A stretch of 64,000 nucleotides of DNA from NCBI GenBank assembly GCA_947359465.1, contig OX375881.1:76159914-76223913 (forward strand). The letters run 5' to 3'. This stretch comes from Metellina segmentata. Its lineage: Eukaryota > Arthropoda > Arachnida > Araneae > Tetragnathidae. A model generated the notes under the pieces. The model searched no databases. It was not told where the DNA came from and saw only the letters and a list, made by a program, of their open reading frames with translations. A program made the position numbers and the translations under genes. Positions 1-11,247 of the stretch are shown piece by piece (position 1 is the stretch's first letter; each line of letters begins with the position of its first letter).

Positions 1-812
1 CATGTCAAGAACTTAGAATTTTTTGTCTGCAAGAAACGTATCGTTAGCTATGCGTGTAGTTGCCAAAATAAAGACAGTATGTAGCAGAAACTGAAATTTT
101 CGAATTATTCATATATATATATATATATTAAAACAACTCTAGAAATATAAAACTGAATACTTTTTTCGATCAGGTTTTGAAATTTTTGACACGCTATTTT
201 TTCAAAACAAACAATTCTATTCTATCCAATCCATTGGGGTTGGGGAGGGGGTTTTGAGTGCTGAAGCATCCCCGAAAGTATTATTTTTTTACTTCTTTTC
301 TCTTTACAGATTAAATGTCACAAAAACAGAGAATATTGTGACATTCTTAATAAATAATAACAATTTTTAACAGTTTATCAAATTCTTCAACCAGGGATTA
401 TAAAAATATGACTGGAATGAATTTATTTTCCATTGGCATCACCACATCACGTATTGTATGAACGCTTCAGAAGTGACAGAGAAATGAATGATTATGGGAA
501 TTTAAGGTTTGGATATTTGTTCTACATTATTTATTTGCGAAAACTATTAGATTAACACAACCGTTGGGAGATTTCTATACACAGATACGATGTGTCTTAC
601 TTTTTACGCTAACTCCTTGCTCTAAAATTTAGCCTGTTGACTAAAAATAATCTTTAAAAACTTTTAAATGAAACTCATAAAACTATTAGAGTCCAGATCT
701 TTATTTAACACAAGAATTCTATTTCTAACACTTGCTCTTCGAAATGAAATCATGTCCGCGCGACGGGTTCAAGCACTACCTTTACATAAAAATATCAAAA
801 CCATCCACTCAC
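1..812. other. AT-rich stretch with no recognisable gene
   Basis: No open frame here has coding character, and I see no transposon ends. It holds a short AT dinucleotide run near 112-129 and homopolymer-rich sequence. If the candidate exon at 813-942 is real, this would be the intron downstream of it. Confidence 0.5.
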
Positions 813-942
813 CCCTTTGCATACGGTGGTGCGAACAGCTTGATGGCGATCAACCAAACATCAGACGCAATACTGAGAACCACAAACACTCCCCATACGA
901 AGCCTGCTGTGTGCACACCTGCGTTTTTCAATGCTGGTGAGC
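813..942 (-). CDS. candidate internal exon of an unidentified membrane protein
   Basis: Read on the minus strand, this 130-nt segment has a GTGAGT donor after position 813 and a strong acceptor before 942: a CTGAT branch-like site, a long pyrimidine tract, then GCAG. It contains 42 full codons plus split codons at both ends. The translation holds a hydrophobic run of about 20 residues (GFVWGVFVVLSIASDVWLIA) followed by a proline-containing loop, as expected for one transmembrane segment and its flank. I do not recognise the family. The frame fits the open segment at 1038-1200 across a 95-nt intron. The local GC content is higher than the surroundings. It could still be a chance open frame; the splice signals are the main support. 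Confidence 0.4.
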
Positions 943-1037
943 CTGCGGCCAAAACGGCGAGAGGAGATATAAAAAAGAAAAAAAATCAGAATAACACAGC
1001 GGGCACACAAACTAATGACTCATACGCATCGAATTAC

Positions 1038-1200
1038 CCAGCGAGGCAGGTTTGTGGTGTTCTAGGAAGACGCACACTACGAAAATCCCATGCCGACTCC
1101 TGTTGAATGAAAAGCGAAGTGTTCCACAGCACCAAGGTTGTTGAATCGTGGTTCCCGGGTAATTAGATGTTAAAAGAAGCGATGCTCGGTTGATAAGACG
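1038..1200 (-). CDS. candidate upstream exon, same putative gene (partial)
   Basis: The minus-strand frame stays open from 1203 down to a GGGTAATT donor at 1037-1036 and ends one base into a codon, which matches the phase of the exon at 813-942. Joined in phase, the junction would read KPASLG-SPALKNAG. The upstream limit and the start codon are uncertain; the first ATG in this frame is at 1203. The segment contains a hydrophobic patch (IFVVCVFL). Intron length (95 nt), phase and signals agree, but there is no homology evidence. Confidence 0.28.
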
Positions 1201-1203
1201 CAC

Positions 1204-3269
1204 GCTATATTAGCGGATGGCACGCAGATTTTTCGTGATGCAGTTGACTCCGAATGTTGTAGTGCGGTAGGGTACGCTAGGAAGGCGGACAGTCCACCAG
1301 GTGGCGTGGTGTCCGTGAACTTTCCACCAAACAGGTAGTCGATGTGTGTGGAAAAGAAAAGCGAAACTTGTTTTGTTTTCACTTAAGGGAGTGACTCGCG
1401 AAAGGGAAAACTATTGTCACACAGCTCAGCGCAGATAATTACGCTCTTGTCTGATGATCATACGCTTTCATGACGTATCTTTGGATCTTACGGAGCCTTC
1501 GGGGCAATTGTACTCGTTACGCAGCAAGCATAACTGTTCTTGCAATTGAAAGGAGAGTAATATTGAATAATTCTTGAACGCAAACTGTTGGGCTGAGCTA
1601 TCAGAACTCCTGATGGGTCGATGGAATAAACTAGAAGTCAGATTTAAGCGCACGAGAATCTTGATTATCCCAGGTAATATGGATTGGTCTGTCTCGTATG
1701 ACCAGAAATTCGAAAAATACGGACGTACTAACCCAAACAAATAATTAGAAACACAGAAAAAAATCTACTAAACTATACGTTACTACTGCAGATTATGAAA
1801 GATTTATAATCTGCACTTATATTTGTGCCACAGTGTGTGTTCATTGTGATATTTTTACAATAAATCTGTGAGTTACATACTTTATAAATTCTCGTGGAAA
1901 AACTCCTTAATTATCTTCTGTTTAGCAATCATTTCTTGACTCCTTCAATAAGGTGTACAAGATCGAAGCTCTGTTGAAAGCTTTAAGAAAAATTAAGTAT
2001 CGAATTCGACTAGGATAACATGGACACTTAGTTAATTAGAGCTCAGATTATCAAAATCCTGATGTAAATGTGTCTCTACCCTTTCAGGTATCGTGCAACG
2101 TCCTGTGTTCCATCTCTTTGAAAGGGTTCAGGCTAAATAGATAAATATTCTAGGCTGTTTATCTAAGACTACTCAAAGACTTATATACGGTAAGGCTGTG
2201 TTATGTCTAGGGCTGCTAAGGTTTAGAGTTATTCTCTCATTTGATATTCTGACGTCTAGGAGTGTTCTAGAAGGGTAGTGAGACATTAAGCTGTCTCACC
2301 CCCGCTTTAAATATTAAAATTTTGTTACGTGCAAAAAAAGTCAAAATTTTCAAGATATGAGTTTTTAACCTTTTCTTAGACCAGAATGTGATGATCCTTA
2401 GACTGCAGAAATCTCTCCACTCTGTCATTTTTTTTTTGCATGAAGTCTAAGATCTTGGTTGGTTTATTTGGGTTTTATGGCATAATGTCCGAATGCTGAC
2501 AAGTGCTCCAAGATTTCATCTTGAGAAGCACTCTTAGCAAGTTAAGTTAGTGAGTAGAATCGTTTTATACGTCGTTCTCTCAGAATTATATATTTTATAC
2601 GTAGTTAGTTCATTTGTAAGCCGAATGTATGGAGTTAATTGCTCATTCATAAAAATTCTGTTAGAAAGATATTTTAGCAGTATTATTCAAAGGAATAAAG
2701 TACTAAAATAATTTTGTAAAAGATTAAATGGCAAAAAAAAAAAAGCAGAATTAAAAATAATAATTAAATTAAAAATAAAGTAACAAAAAATAAATAAAGT
2801 AATAGAAAAAGCACTTGAACAGGTCAAAGGAATAGTACGAAAATGAAAAGTTTGATACGCTATAGACAAAGGATATCAAAACAGTTATATCCTATAATTT
2901 TATCCAAAATAAGGTTGTAGAAAATAAATAATTAATTAATAACGTCAAAAAGTTCTCACATTTGCTTTCGATCGTTAAGTAGAAAGTGGTAATCAAAAGG
3001 ATGAAAATACGCTAGCAAAGAGGTGCAAAATGAAACCAAAACAAATTAACAATGATAGAATAAATGACTCACATGTAACAAAGAGAGAAAAAGAATGTTG
3101 AAATTAATATTGTATCATAATTTCAAAGATGTTTCAAAAACTAATCACGTAAATAGGTTACTCTATTTTAACCTTGTTATACGGACCACCAGATTTTAAT
3201 ATTACCAAAGTAGATAAAAATTTTTTTAATGAATCAAACTACAAATCAAGTCAAAATCAAGTGATCAAA
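1204..3269. other. no recognisable gene; GC-richer patch at about 1204-1400
   Basis: The first 200 bases are richer in GC and CpG than the rest and carry a CCACCTGGTGG-like palindromic core near 1297-1307. That would suit a promoter or 5' region for a minus-strand gene, but nothing decisive is visible. From about 1400 to 3269 the sequence is AT-rich with scattered stop codons and no transposon ends I could pair. Confidence 0.4.
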
Positions 3270-3612
3270 CACTGAAATGCCAAAAGTCATGGGATACTCT
3301 TAATATAGTGTGGGACCTTCTTTTGCCCTGCGAAGTGTAATTTGACGTAGCATTGACTCAACAAGTCGTCGGAAGTCCCCTTTAGAGATATTCAGACATG
3401 CTGCCTCTACAGCAGTCCATAATTGCGGAACATGTGTTGTCGGTGAGGATTTTGTGCACGAACTGACCTTTCGATCATGTCCCTTTTACGTTTGATGGGA
3501 TTCATGTTTGGCGATATAAGTGGCCAAATCATTTGCTCGAATCGTTCAGAATGTTCCTCAAAAATCAATCACGAACGATTTTGGCCCGGTGACATGGTGA
3601 AGGATGACTGTA
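3270..3612 (-). pseudogene. Tc1-like transposase relic (3' part only)
   Basis: The plus strand starts with CACTGAAATGCCAAAAGTCA, which I recognise as the terminal sequence of a common arthropod Tc1-like element. On the minus strand the following sequence decodes, with breaks, to the C-terminal part of a Tc1 transposase, including a segment like DFRRLVESM. The rest of the transposase, its catalytic triad and the other terminus are missing or too decayed to see after about 3612. It cannot encode an active enzyme. Confidence 0.6.
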
Positions 3613-3769
3613 ACCGAATAATCTGATTTGTAACCACAACTGTGGAAACACTATCTACGCCAATTGCTGTCTGCCAGCGTCATGTAAACATGCTCTTGAT
3701 ATGTACTCACTTGTGCATGATACTTCGTTACTAAACTTTAAATAAACGTATTTAATCTGGAAATAATTA

Positions 3770-5180
3770 CACTCTATAACAAAAAAAATCGACTCACCAA
3801 GAAGGAAATGTCCGATGGAGACAAAAATTGGTGGATAGGAAAATTATGTACAGAATAGAAAATGATTAAAATTTCAGAACAATTGAATGATTTATTTCAG
3901 AGTTACAGTAACGAGCTCAATAAGGTGTTAACCCGCCTCTAGCCTGGATGCAAGATGCAACACGGCGTGGCATAGACCGATAAAGCTCCCGGATGGTCTC
4001 CTGCTGTATTTCTTGCCAAATTTGCTCCAATTGTCGGACTACGTCATCAACATTCCCTACCGGATGCAGTCGCCTTCCCATCATATCCCAGACATGCTCG
4101 ATGAGAGAGAGATCTGGTGATCTGGCTGGCCAAGGAAGTGTTTGACAAGCTTGAAGATAGTTCATAGCAACACGTGCCGAATGTGGTCTGGCATTGTCTT
4201 GCTGAAAAATAAGCCCAGGGTACTGCGAAAGGAACGGTAGCAAAACAGGTCTCAGAATGTCGTCAACGTACCGCTGTGCAGTAAGTGTACCTCTAATGAC
4301 GACCAAAGGGGTCCGGCTATCAAGAGAAATGGCACCCCATACCATAACTCCTTGTTGAGGGCCCGTAGTGAGGCGTTCAATAGTGAAAGCAGGATCGGCA
4401 CGCTGCCCTGGGGATCTCCAGACACGTCTTCGATGATCATCAGGACACAGTTGGAAGCGGGATTCGTCGCTAAAGACTATACGTCCCCAGTCAGCATCAT
4501 TACAGCCTTATCGAACCAAGCACCACTGTAATCTGGCTCGACAGTGTGCAGGCGTGAGTGGCAGGTGAAGTAACGGTCGGTACGAGCGTAGATTTCGCTC
4601 TCTCAGTCGTCTGTGAATGGTCATGGTGGACACTCGTGTGTGGGTCGCACGACTGATGGTTAACAGCGATGAATCAGGCGCTGTGACAGCTGATCTGACA
4701 ATCACTCTGTCCTCGCGATCTGTTGTGGCCCTACGTCGACCGCTACCATCATGACGCTGAAATCTGCCACTGTCCACCCACTCTTGCCAGCATCTTCTAA
4801 TCGCCGCATTGCTTCGACTCACATGACGAGCGATTCTCCGATTTGCCCAACCTGCCTCTTTCAATCCAATGATACGACCTCTTTGAAACTCTGAAAGTTG
4901 CTCGTAATGAGCTCGAATCCTGCGGCGAAGCATTTTTTCCGTCGTTGAAAGGTATCCTAAATCGCAATGAAGCATAAATTTTTAACAACGGTTCAAGAAC
5001 ACCTCCTTATATACATCTGCTGGATGCGCAGTTCCGATGCGCTGCAGATCGCACTATTCATTCATTGGACACCAAATTTTAATCATTTGCATATTTGGTC
5101 AAAACATTTTTGCATACGAAATTTCAAAGCAATTGGATGATTCCTTCTTGGTGCATCGATTTTTTTTTTGTTATAGAGTG
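3770..5180 (-). mobile_element. Tc1-like element, full length
   Basis: The element is bounded by inverted repeats starting CACTCTATAAC (3770 onward, and in reverse ending at 5180). The repeats stay similar for about 40 bases through an A-run, a TCGA-like site and CACCAAGAAGGAA. A TA lies directly outside the left end (3768-3769); the right flank is TG, so the target duplication has mutated. Length is 1411 bp, normal for an intact Tc1-like element. The transposase is on the minus strand. It sits just upstream of the Ty3 relic and may have replaced or separated that element's 5' LTR. Confidence 0.85.
3917..4975 (-). pseudogene. Tc1-like transposase with one premature stop
   Basis: A frame of 353 codons runs from the ATG at 4975 to the stop at 3917, interrupted only by an in-frame TAA at 4508-4510. 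An N-terminal helix-turn-helix region (LSEFQRGRIIGL, then IARHVSRS) binds the element ends in this family. The catalytic part has D in FSDESRF, D in QQDNARPH and E in SLIEHVWD, with 32 residues between the second D and the E by my count. The conserved proline before IE has become leucine. The single nonsense codon and otherwise good frame suggest recent death. An ATG in the vicinity of 4930 is an alternative start; TIR-to-ATG spacing does not decide. Confidence 0.85.
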
Positions 5181-5189
5181 TGCTTGTTC

Positions 5190-6953
5190 TAAGTAAGAAC
5201 TACCCACAGTGATCTTGAACATTGTTCACACTTGAGATGGTGTCAGATAAGTTCCAGATGCAAGGAGATAGCGAATCTTAAACATCGACGGGAATTCTGA
5301 AACGTGGTAATTCCTATTGTGGAGTGAAACCATGGAAGCGTTTAGAGCACCAGGGGAACTGAAGTTCTCATCAGGCAAAGTGAAAGAAAACTGGAGGAAG
5401 TGGCGTCAGCAACTCGAAAACTACATGCTTGCGACTGAGAGAGACACACGGCCGGATAAGATGGAAATTACGATTCTGTTAAACTTACTTGGGGATGAAG
5501 GCGTGGAAGTGTTTAACACATCGAAACGTGAAAAATACGACGACGTTATGGACAAATTTGAACAATACTACCTGCCAAGACAGAATGTTGTGTTCGAGAG
5601 ATACAAGTTTTTTTTCGTGCATCCAGCAGGAGGGCGACAACTACGTGACGCAGCTAAAAACACTATCCGCCACATGCGAATTCAAAGACTAAGAAGAGGG
5701 CCTAATCCGGGACAGGATCGTCCTTGGAATTCGTGACAACGGGCTAAAAGAACGCCTATTGCGGGAGCTAGTGTTAACTGTGGATAGATACGGAGATATT
5801 GTTCGAGCCCCAGAAGCAGCAAACAGCAAATCCAATCCATGAAAGAGTCTGGAATAGCATCGACAAGCAAGGAGAGCTATGTGCACGCGATAAAAAGCAA
5901 GACAAATCCACTAAAGAACTTTACCAAGTCATCGGAGTATGATTGCAAAAAGTACGGTCGCAGACACAAATCACGGGAGTTCCAAATGTAAAGAAAAGAA
6001 CCACTGTGCAATCGGGAGCCACCAACAAGCAAATAATATCCATGAACTGAAACACTGTGAAACAATTAAATTGAACGTTTCTATTGACTTTGTTCAGCAC
6101 AAGCAGGTTGAAATGGTAAGTGAAAAATAGTGGTGTAAAACTGTAGATGTAGCCATAAATTATAAGAATATGGACATTAATTTTAAGCTTGATACTGGCG
6201 CAAAAGCCAATATATCACCATGGTATATTGTAAAAAGAGTAGACCCTATTATAGAATTGAAGGCCACTTAAACGACACTAATGTAGTATGGCGATTTTAA
6301 TATCAGGCCTAAAGGCACAATTGTTTTAAGTTGTTCAACAGATAAGTTAAAGGGTATTGCATTAGAGTTCTATGTGGTAGAAGGCAAGTCTAAACCTATC
6401 CTAGGGCTGAGTGCATGCTTAGATTTAAAATTCATTGAAAGCTCACACTTTGTCAAGAACATTCTCAATCCCTGAAAAGGTTGAGAATGATCCTGCAATG
6501 TTGAATATTGTACATAGCATTACAAAATACCTACCAATGAGTGCTGTTAAGAAAGTGCAATTTCAAAACGAAACTAAAGCCGACCCTGACCTAAGTCAGA
6601 TTCTCCAATTCCAAGAGGAGGGATGGCCCCAATCCCAAAAAGGAATGTCCAGTACTATATAAAGACATATGATAAACTTTGAAGTGATCTGTATACCAAC
6701 AATGATCTAGGATTTCTAAATGATAAAATTGTAGTTCCTTATTCATTGCGAAAAGATATGCCAAATTTAATTCATGAGGCACATTTCGGATGAAGAAATG
6801 CAAAAGTAGGGCAAGGGAGCAATTAAACAGGCCTAAAATGAATTCAGATATAGAAAAACTGGTATCGCAATGTGACATATGTGAGAAATTTATGAGAGAA
6901 AACCCGAAAGAGCCTCTAAAGCCACATACAGGCCCCATAGACCATTTGAGAAA

Positions 6954-6960
<7 letters not shown>
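5190..6960 (+). pseudogene. Ty3/gypsy retrotransposon relic lacking reverse transcriptase
   Basis: Read in order on the plus strand: a TGGTGTCAGA-like site near 5237 that often follows the LTR; a gag-like segment from the ATG at 5332 (WRKWRQQLENYM), frameshifted near 5640; a decayed Cys/His knuckle region about 5930-6020; a pepsin-type retroviral protease core with LDTGAKANI about 6190-6215; and the integrase zinc-finger region about 6700-6900 with HEAHFG and CDICEKF motifs. The reverse transcriptase and RNase H that should lie between protease and integrase are absent, so a large internal deletion has occurred, and the integrase catalytic core is cut off at the TA microsatellite. No LTR was found. 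Many stops and frameshifts make it inert. Confidence 0.8.

Positions 6961-6988
<28 letters not shown>
6954..6988. repeat. TA dinucleotide microsatellite
   Basis: A run of about 17 TA units ends the recognisable integrase homology of the Ty3 relic, so the microsatellite marks a breakpoint. Confidence 0.9.
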
Positions 6989-6991
<3 letters not shown>

Positions 6992-7566
6992 CATGTTTTT
7001 ATTTTTATTTTTTACGTTTTTATACATTTTAGTAAATTTGTAGCTTAATTTTTTTTCCTCTGTTGCATGTTCTCTACTTTTAGTATTTCTTCGCTGTCAA
7101 GTAGCTGGAGTTCGCTGCTTGATAGTATAAATAAAGAAAAATAAAATAAGTGTGAATACTTATCAAACTTGCGAAATATTTGAGCAGCGCTAAAAAAGAA
7201 AAATGACAATAAACGTCTTTTGATATCTGCCGTGGAACACTTCAGGAAATTGTCACAAACACACAAAAAAACTAAACTTTTAATACAAAACTTGCATAGT
7301 TAATTAGTGCTTAAATGCATAAACAAATGACACTCACATATACTTCCATTATAATTATATTACAAAAAGGAAAAAATTTGGAATTTTTCGTTTTTTTTTT
7401 CGTTTTCTAACACACAAGGATCGATTTTGGTTGTTCAATTTTCCTGTATCAGCTACACCTTTGGAAATCATATTTAATGTTATTATTTTATTTTCACGAA
7501 TGCAGCGTAAGCTTCCACATGTGCAATCATAGCAACACTAACCCTAAACTATATATTGTATTTTAA
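6989..7566. other. AT-rich spacer, no feature seen
   Basis: Low-complexity sequence with long T and A runs separates the Ty3 relic from the Helitron. I see no coding frame or terminal repeats. Confidence 0.4.
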
Positions 7567-9158
7567 TCTATATAAATAAGAATGGAGTGTTTGTTTGTAC
7601 ATTCAATATTTTCGACGCATTTCAAGTTTTCTATCAGTTTTGGACCCTTCTGATGCCGAATCCGCCTTTTTCTCGTTTGGTGTCTGTCTGTATGTATGTA
7701 TGTATGTTGTGCCCTATACACGTCCACGCGGTTTAAGATATTTTCATGGAAATTTGCATACAGTGAGTACTTATTTTGATTTAGTGAGTAGAATTGGTTG
7801 CGAAAGTCAGTCTGTCCGTCTTTCTGTTCTATGCTCGATTTTGTGTTTGTGTGTTTGTGTAGCCATCACATAAATTGTATTCCAGATATTTGATTGCATT
7901 GTATTTTATTTCATACATTATCTATTAATGTAGTGAATGCAATATTAAACATTTTTTTATTGTTATATTTAGACGAGTTTCATGCTAAAACACCTGATAA
8001 GTATACTTAAATCAACCATAATTTGGTAGTTTTGGAAAAATTGGAATGTCTATTGAATATTACGATTAATTCGATTGCTTTACCAGTACTGCTGAAAAAG
8101 TAATTATTCTTCAAAATAAATTTTTTTTAAATGGAATTTCATCTTTGATACGTCATTTATTTCGAGTCTTATTTTTATTCTTTGCGCAATGAAAACGATT
8201 TCCGAATATTTGGGACAGACGATATTTTTCAATGAAACGATAATGAACACGATCGCGCGAGCAGTGATATTTTTTCTGGTTCTTTCGCTCTGAATTAATT
8301 TCACATTTCTAAATTTTGTACACTTTTAGTTGTAAGTTGTGGCAACTGTGCGAGATCAAGAGATAAAATTGAATCACAAATTAATATCTTTAGAACAATT
8401 TTTTACGACATCTTTTATTTTGTTTTACTATGCTATTTCCTGTTTTAAATATTTATTATTTTAATAAATGTGTTTTCCTTCTCATCACACCCAACAGCAC
8501 CACAAAGTATTAGACTTGAAAATGTTAGGCAAGTCAGTATAAATGTTCAGTAAATTTTAAGTGTAGTTATGCCATTATTGAAAGAATACTGCCGTTATTT
8601 AAAGAATAATGCCGTTATTTAAAGAATAATGTCGTTATTGAAATAATAATAATGTTTAAAAATCCAAACTAGAACTTTTTCCAACATTAAAAAATTCGTT
8701 GTAGTAATCACAGGAGAAGATTGCAAAATTTCACAATGTCGCATACCGGAGGCAAGAGTGCCACAGGTAAAAAAATATTGTTTTGTTGTCTATGAGTGCG
8801 AGAGCACTCGCCGTAAATCGTAATTTTAATTAATTGAGTTGCACATGAAAACAACTTAAGAAAGGGAATTCCAAATCTTCCTAAAAATCGTCTTTTATAG
8901 TAGTAACCTTAGTATCACCTTTCGTCTTTTTGTAGCTTTGTCATACGGCAATTGCGCGATGTATGTGAAATGTATTACATGAATGGATATGCATGTGTAG
9001 CATTTGTGTCCAAAGTAAGTTGTAGAAAATATAAAGATGGCGAAAGGTGTTAAAATAAATTTTTACTCTACAAAAAACGTAAGTCATTATATATTTTGAT
9101 TATCTCTTCAATCTAGAGTAAACGAATTCAAACCGAGTAAGGTCGGGTATTTTGCTAA
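7567..9158 (+). mobile_element. non-autonomous Helitron
   Basis: The 5' end begins TCTATATAAATAAGAATGG directly after an A (7566). The 3' end reads GCTAA and is followed by T (9159), which is the A^T insertion rule of Helitrons with a CTRR terminus. Just before the end, CCGA...TCGG forms the expected short hairpin. The opening then runs into GTTTGTTTGT and TGTATGTATG tracts typical of arthropod Helitron 5' regions. No Rep or helicase coding remains in its 1592 bp, so it depends on another element for movement. It contains a short tandem array at 8566-8648. Confidence 0.65.
8566..8648. repeat. short tandem repeat, about 20-bp unit, four copies
   Basis: The unit resembles TGCCGTTATTTAAAGAATAA and is repeated four times with small changes, inside the Helitron. 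Confidence 0.85.
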
Positions 9159-9279
9159 TTTAATAATATAACACAGTTTAATCTAAATTACTAAAACACA
9201 ACGCATATATTTACCAAGGAAGACCACAGATGAAACTACTGGACGGAGTTTTTCATGATTTACTTTTGCTTACAAAATA

Positions 9280-10120
9280 CAGGGTGGTCCCGAATTCATG
9301 GTACAAACTTTAATGGTAGGTACAGGACATTGTAACAATGATTTATTGTATAGGAATGTATAGTCGCAAGTGACGCGGTGAGGCGAAAACAGGGGAAATA
9401 ACGGCCGAAAGGAAAAACAAAGATTTTATTGAAAGCGTTGTTGACAAGTGTCATGTTTACAGTAATTGTTCAAAATTGCGTCCACCAGTATCGATACATG
9501 CTTGACAGCGTCGGTGGAGCGATTGGCGTACACGTTCAAAGATGCCTGGTATTTCACGCACACCTGCAGCAGCTACAGATAAGCGAGCGACGAGATCCTC
9601 ATCTGAGTCAACTGGAGTCTCATAAACAAGATGCTTTAGATGTCCCCATAAAAAGTAATCGAGGCTCGATAAATCGGGAGATCGGGGTGGCCAAGGGACT
9701 GGTCCACCACGCCCAATCCATCGAGTACCAAACGTGGCATTCAGGTAATTCCGTACATCAATGCTGAAGTGTGCTGGCGCCCCATCGTGCTGAAACCACA
9801 TGCGGTTACGAATGGCGATCGGAACATCATGCAGCAGTTGTGGTAACACTTCTTTCAGAAAAATAAGATAGCTTCCGCCAGTGAGCCGCGTGGGTAGTAA
9901 GTATGGGCCAATCAAAAAGTCGATGTTCAACAGCGGCTAGACATCTACTGCCCTCTACCGGCAATGATACCAACCGATCACTCCATTTCTCTTTCCTTTT
10001 ATTTCCCCTGTTTACGCCTCACCGTGTCACTTGCGACTATACATTCCTATACAATAAATCATTGTTACAATGTCCTGTACCTACCATTAAAGTTTGTACC
10101 ATGAATTCGGGACCACCCTG
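9280..10120 (-). mobile_element. internally deleted DD41D mariner-like element (copy A)
   Basis: Both ends match the long inverted repeats of the full-length copies at 14988-16487 and 57570-59072, starting CAGGGTGGTCCCGAATTC, and TA lies outside each end (9278-9279 and 10121-10122). It is 841 bp against 1500-1503 bp for the complete copies. Comparison with copy C places the loss of about 660 bp at one junction near 9912, where the transposase sequence jumps to the 5' untranslated part. It is a typical non-autonomous derivative that could be mobilised in trans. Confidence 0.95.
9457..9912 (-). pseudogene. C-terminal DD41D transposase remnant
   Basis: This corresponds to about residues 205-357 of the full-length transposase in copy B. 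It keeps the second catalytic D (QHDGAPAH) and the third (SSLDYFLWG) but lacks the DNA-binding domain and the first catalytic D, so no active protein is possible. The frame opens by chance at an ATG (9930) upstream of the deletion junction. Confidence 0.9.
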
Positions 10121-10122
10121 TA

Positions 10123-10395
10123 TATGGCCTCGGTAGACTGGATGGAAGAGTAACGGATTAGCAACCGGAGTGTTGCATGTTCGAATTTAATCAAAGACCC
10201 TCGAGTACAAAAAGGGACTGGTGCACATTAAATCTATAGTGGCCTCAAATGTCCTCACATTGGCATGGTGTGGAAGTTTGGAGAGTAGGGTGCCAGCAGG
10301 TATTACCTCGTCATCTGACGGCGGGTAAAGATTACGAAGTGTTTCCTCGTCTCTTTCCCTTTGGGAATTGCTCCCGGAACGTCGCTAATATCCCA
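10123..10395 (+). repeat. tRNA-derived SINE, diverged copy
   Basis: The body matches the SINE at 30447-30772: GACTGGTGCACATTAAAT, then GTGTGGAAGTTTGGAGAG, then CGTCATCTGAC and a CCCGGAACGTCG block near the end. The tRNA-like head is diverged but keeps a TGTTCGAAT box-B-like core near 10185. Its 5' side is directly joined to the end of DD41D copy A. Confidence 0.7.
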
Positions 10396-11182
10396 ATATA
10401 TTTCAGAAAATGAAAAATACACTTAATATGAACATGTTTCATACTGCTTGCAGTCCAGATTTTCCACATTGTTTACACAAGTGCTTTGACGTTGAAATCA
10501 CACTTCAATTAACCTAAGCAAACTGAACATTCAAAAACAAATGAACATTATGATCAATCGCGTAATAAATAAAAAGTTTTGAACTTATTTTCTCTTAAGT
10601 AATTGACTTTCCAGATTAGCCTCTTTTGTATCCAAGTGGTTTAAAATCAATTCCACTAATTTATCATCTTCCCCAGATGTGAACTCCGACAACTTCGTCT
10701 ACGAAAGACATTTCGCAAAACGTGGAAGTCATCCCGTTGTTCAGACCACTCAACAAAAGGGCACGACAAAATAAAATCTTGGACTTGATGAACCTCGGCA
10801 AACCGAGAGAGAAGCCTTGTTTAAAACACTGGCTGAAAAAAGACGTGATGATTGACATTGATTTATTTTTTTAAAGTATTGCCGACAGTGTCAAAAAATT
10901 CCCAATTTAATCAACGAAGATAAAAATTAGATATCTGCAGATAATTATCGGTTTGTAAAATCACAACTCATTCGCTAGTAACTTTCCCCTGTGTCCTTCA
11001 TCACCGCGAGTACTTATTCTCACTCAACAACACCAACTCCATTAACTGTGTACAGCACAGCCATCGTTTCAATGTAAATACACTCAATTTACAACGCAAA
11101 CTTACATTTGATTTGAATTGTGCTAAGTATATATTTGATATTCTTTATACTAATTTAATTTTTATACTATCTACATACATTT
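10396..11182. other. no firm feature; one weak terminal-exon-like frame at about 10671-10875
   Basis: The plus strand from 10674 to 10875 has an open frame of about 64 codons (SQNVEVIPLFRPLNKRAR...) with protein-like composition, but the nearby CCCCAG acceptor is followed by an in-frame TGA, so the exon start is unclear. I do not call it a gene. The remainder is AT-rich. Confidence 0.2.
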
Positions 11183-11247
11183 GAGATATGTTGTTCGTGA
11201 CTGCTCAACATTTGAGATATGTTGAGCAGTAACAAACAACATATCTC
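11183..11247. repeat. imperfect inverted repeat at the 5' edge of a non-LTR fragment
   Basis: Arms of 28 bp (11183-11210 and 11220-11247) are reverse complements except for two positions, around a 9-bp loop. The right arm runs into the open frame of the retrotransposon fragment, so the left arm looks like an inverted copy of the retroelement's truncated 5' edge. Confidence 0.85.

Noticed and set aside
1297..1310. CCACCTGGTGG as an insulator or promoter site
   Set aside because: A single short palindromic motif is not enough to claim a regulatory element.
10664..10875. Possible terminal exon on the plus strand
   Set aside because: Protein-like composition, but the only good acceptor is followed by an in-frame stop; mentioned only as weak.
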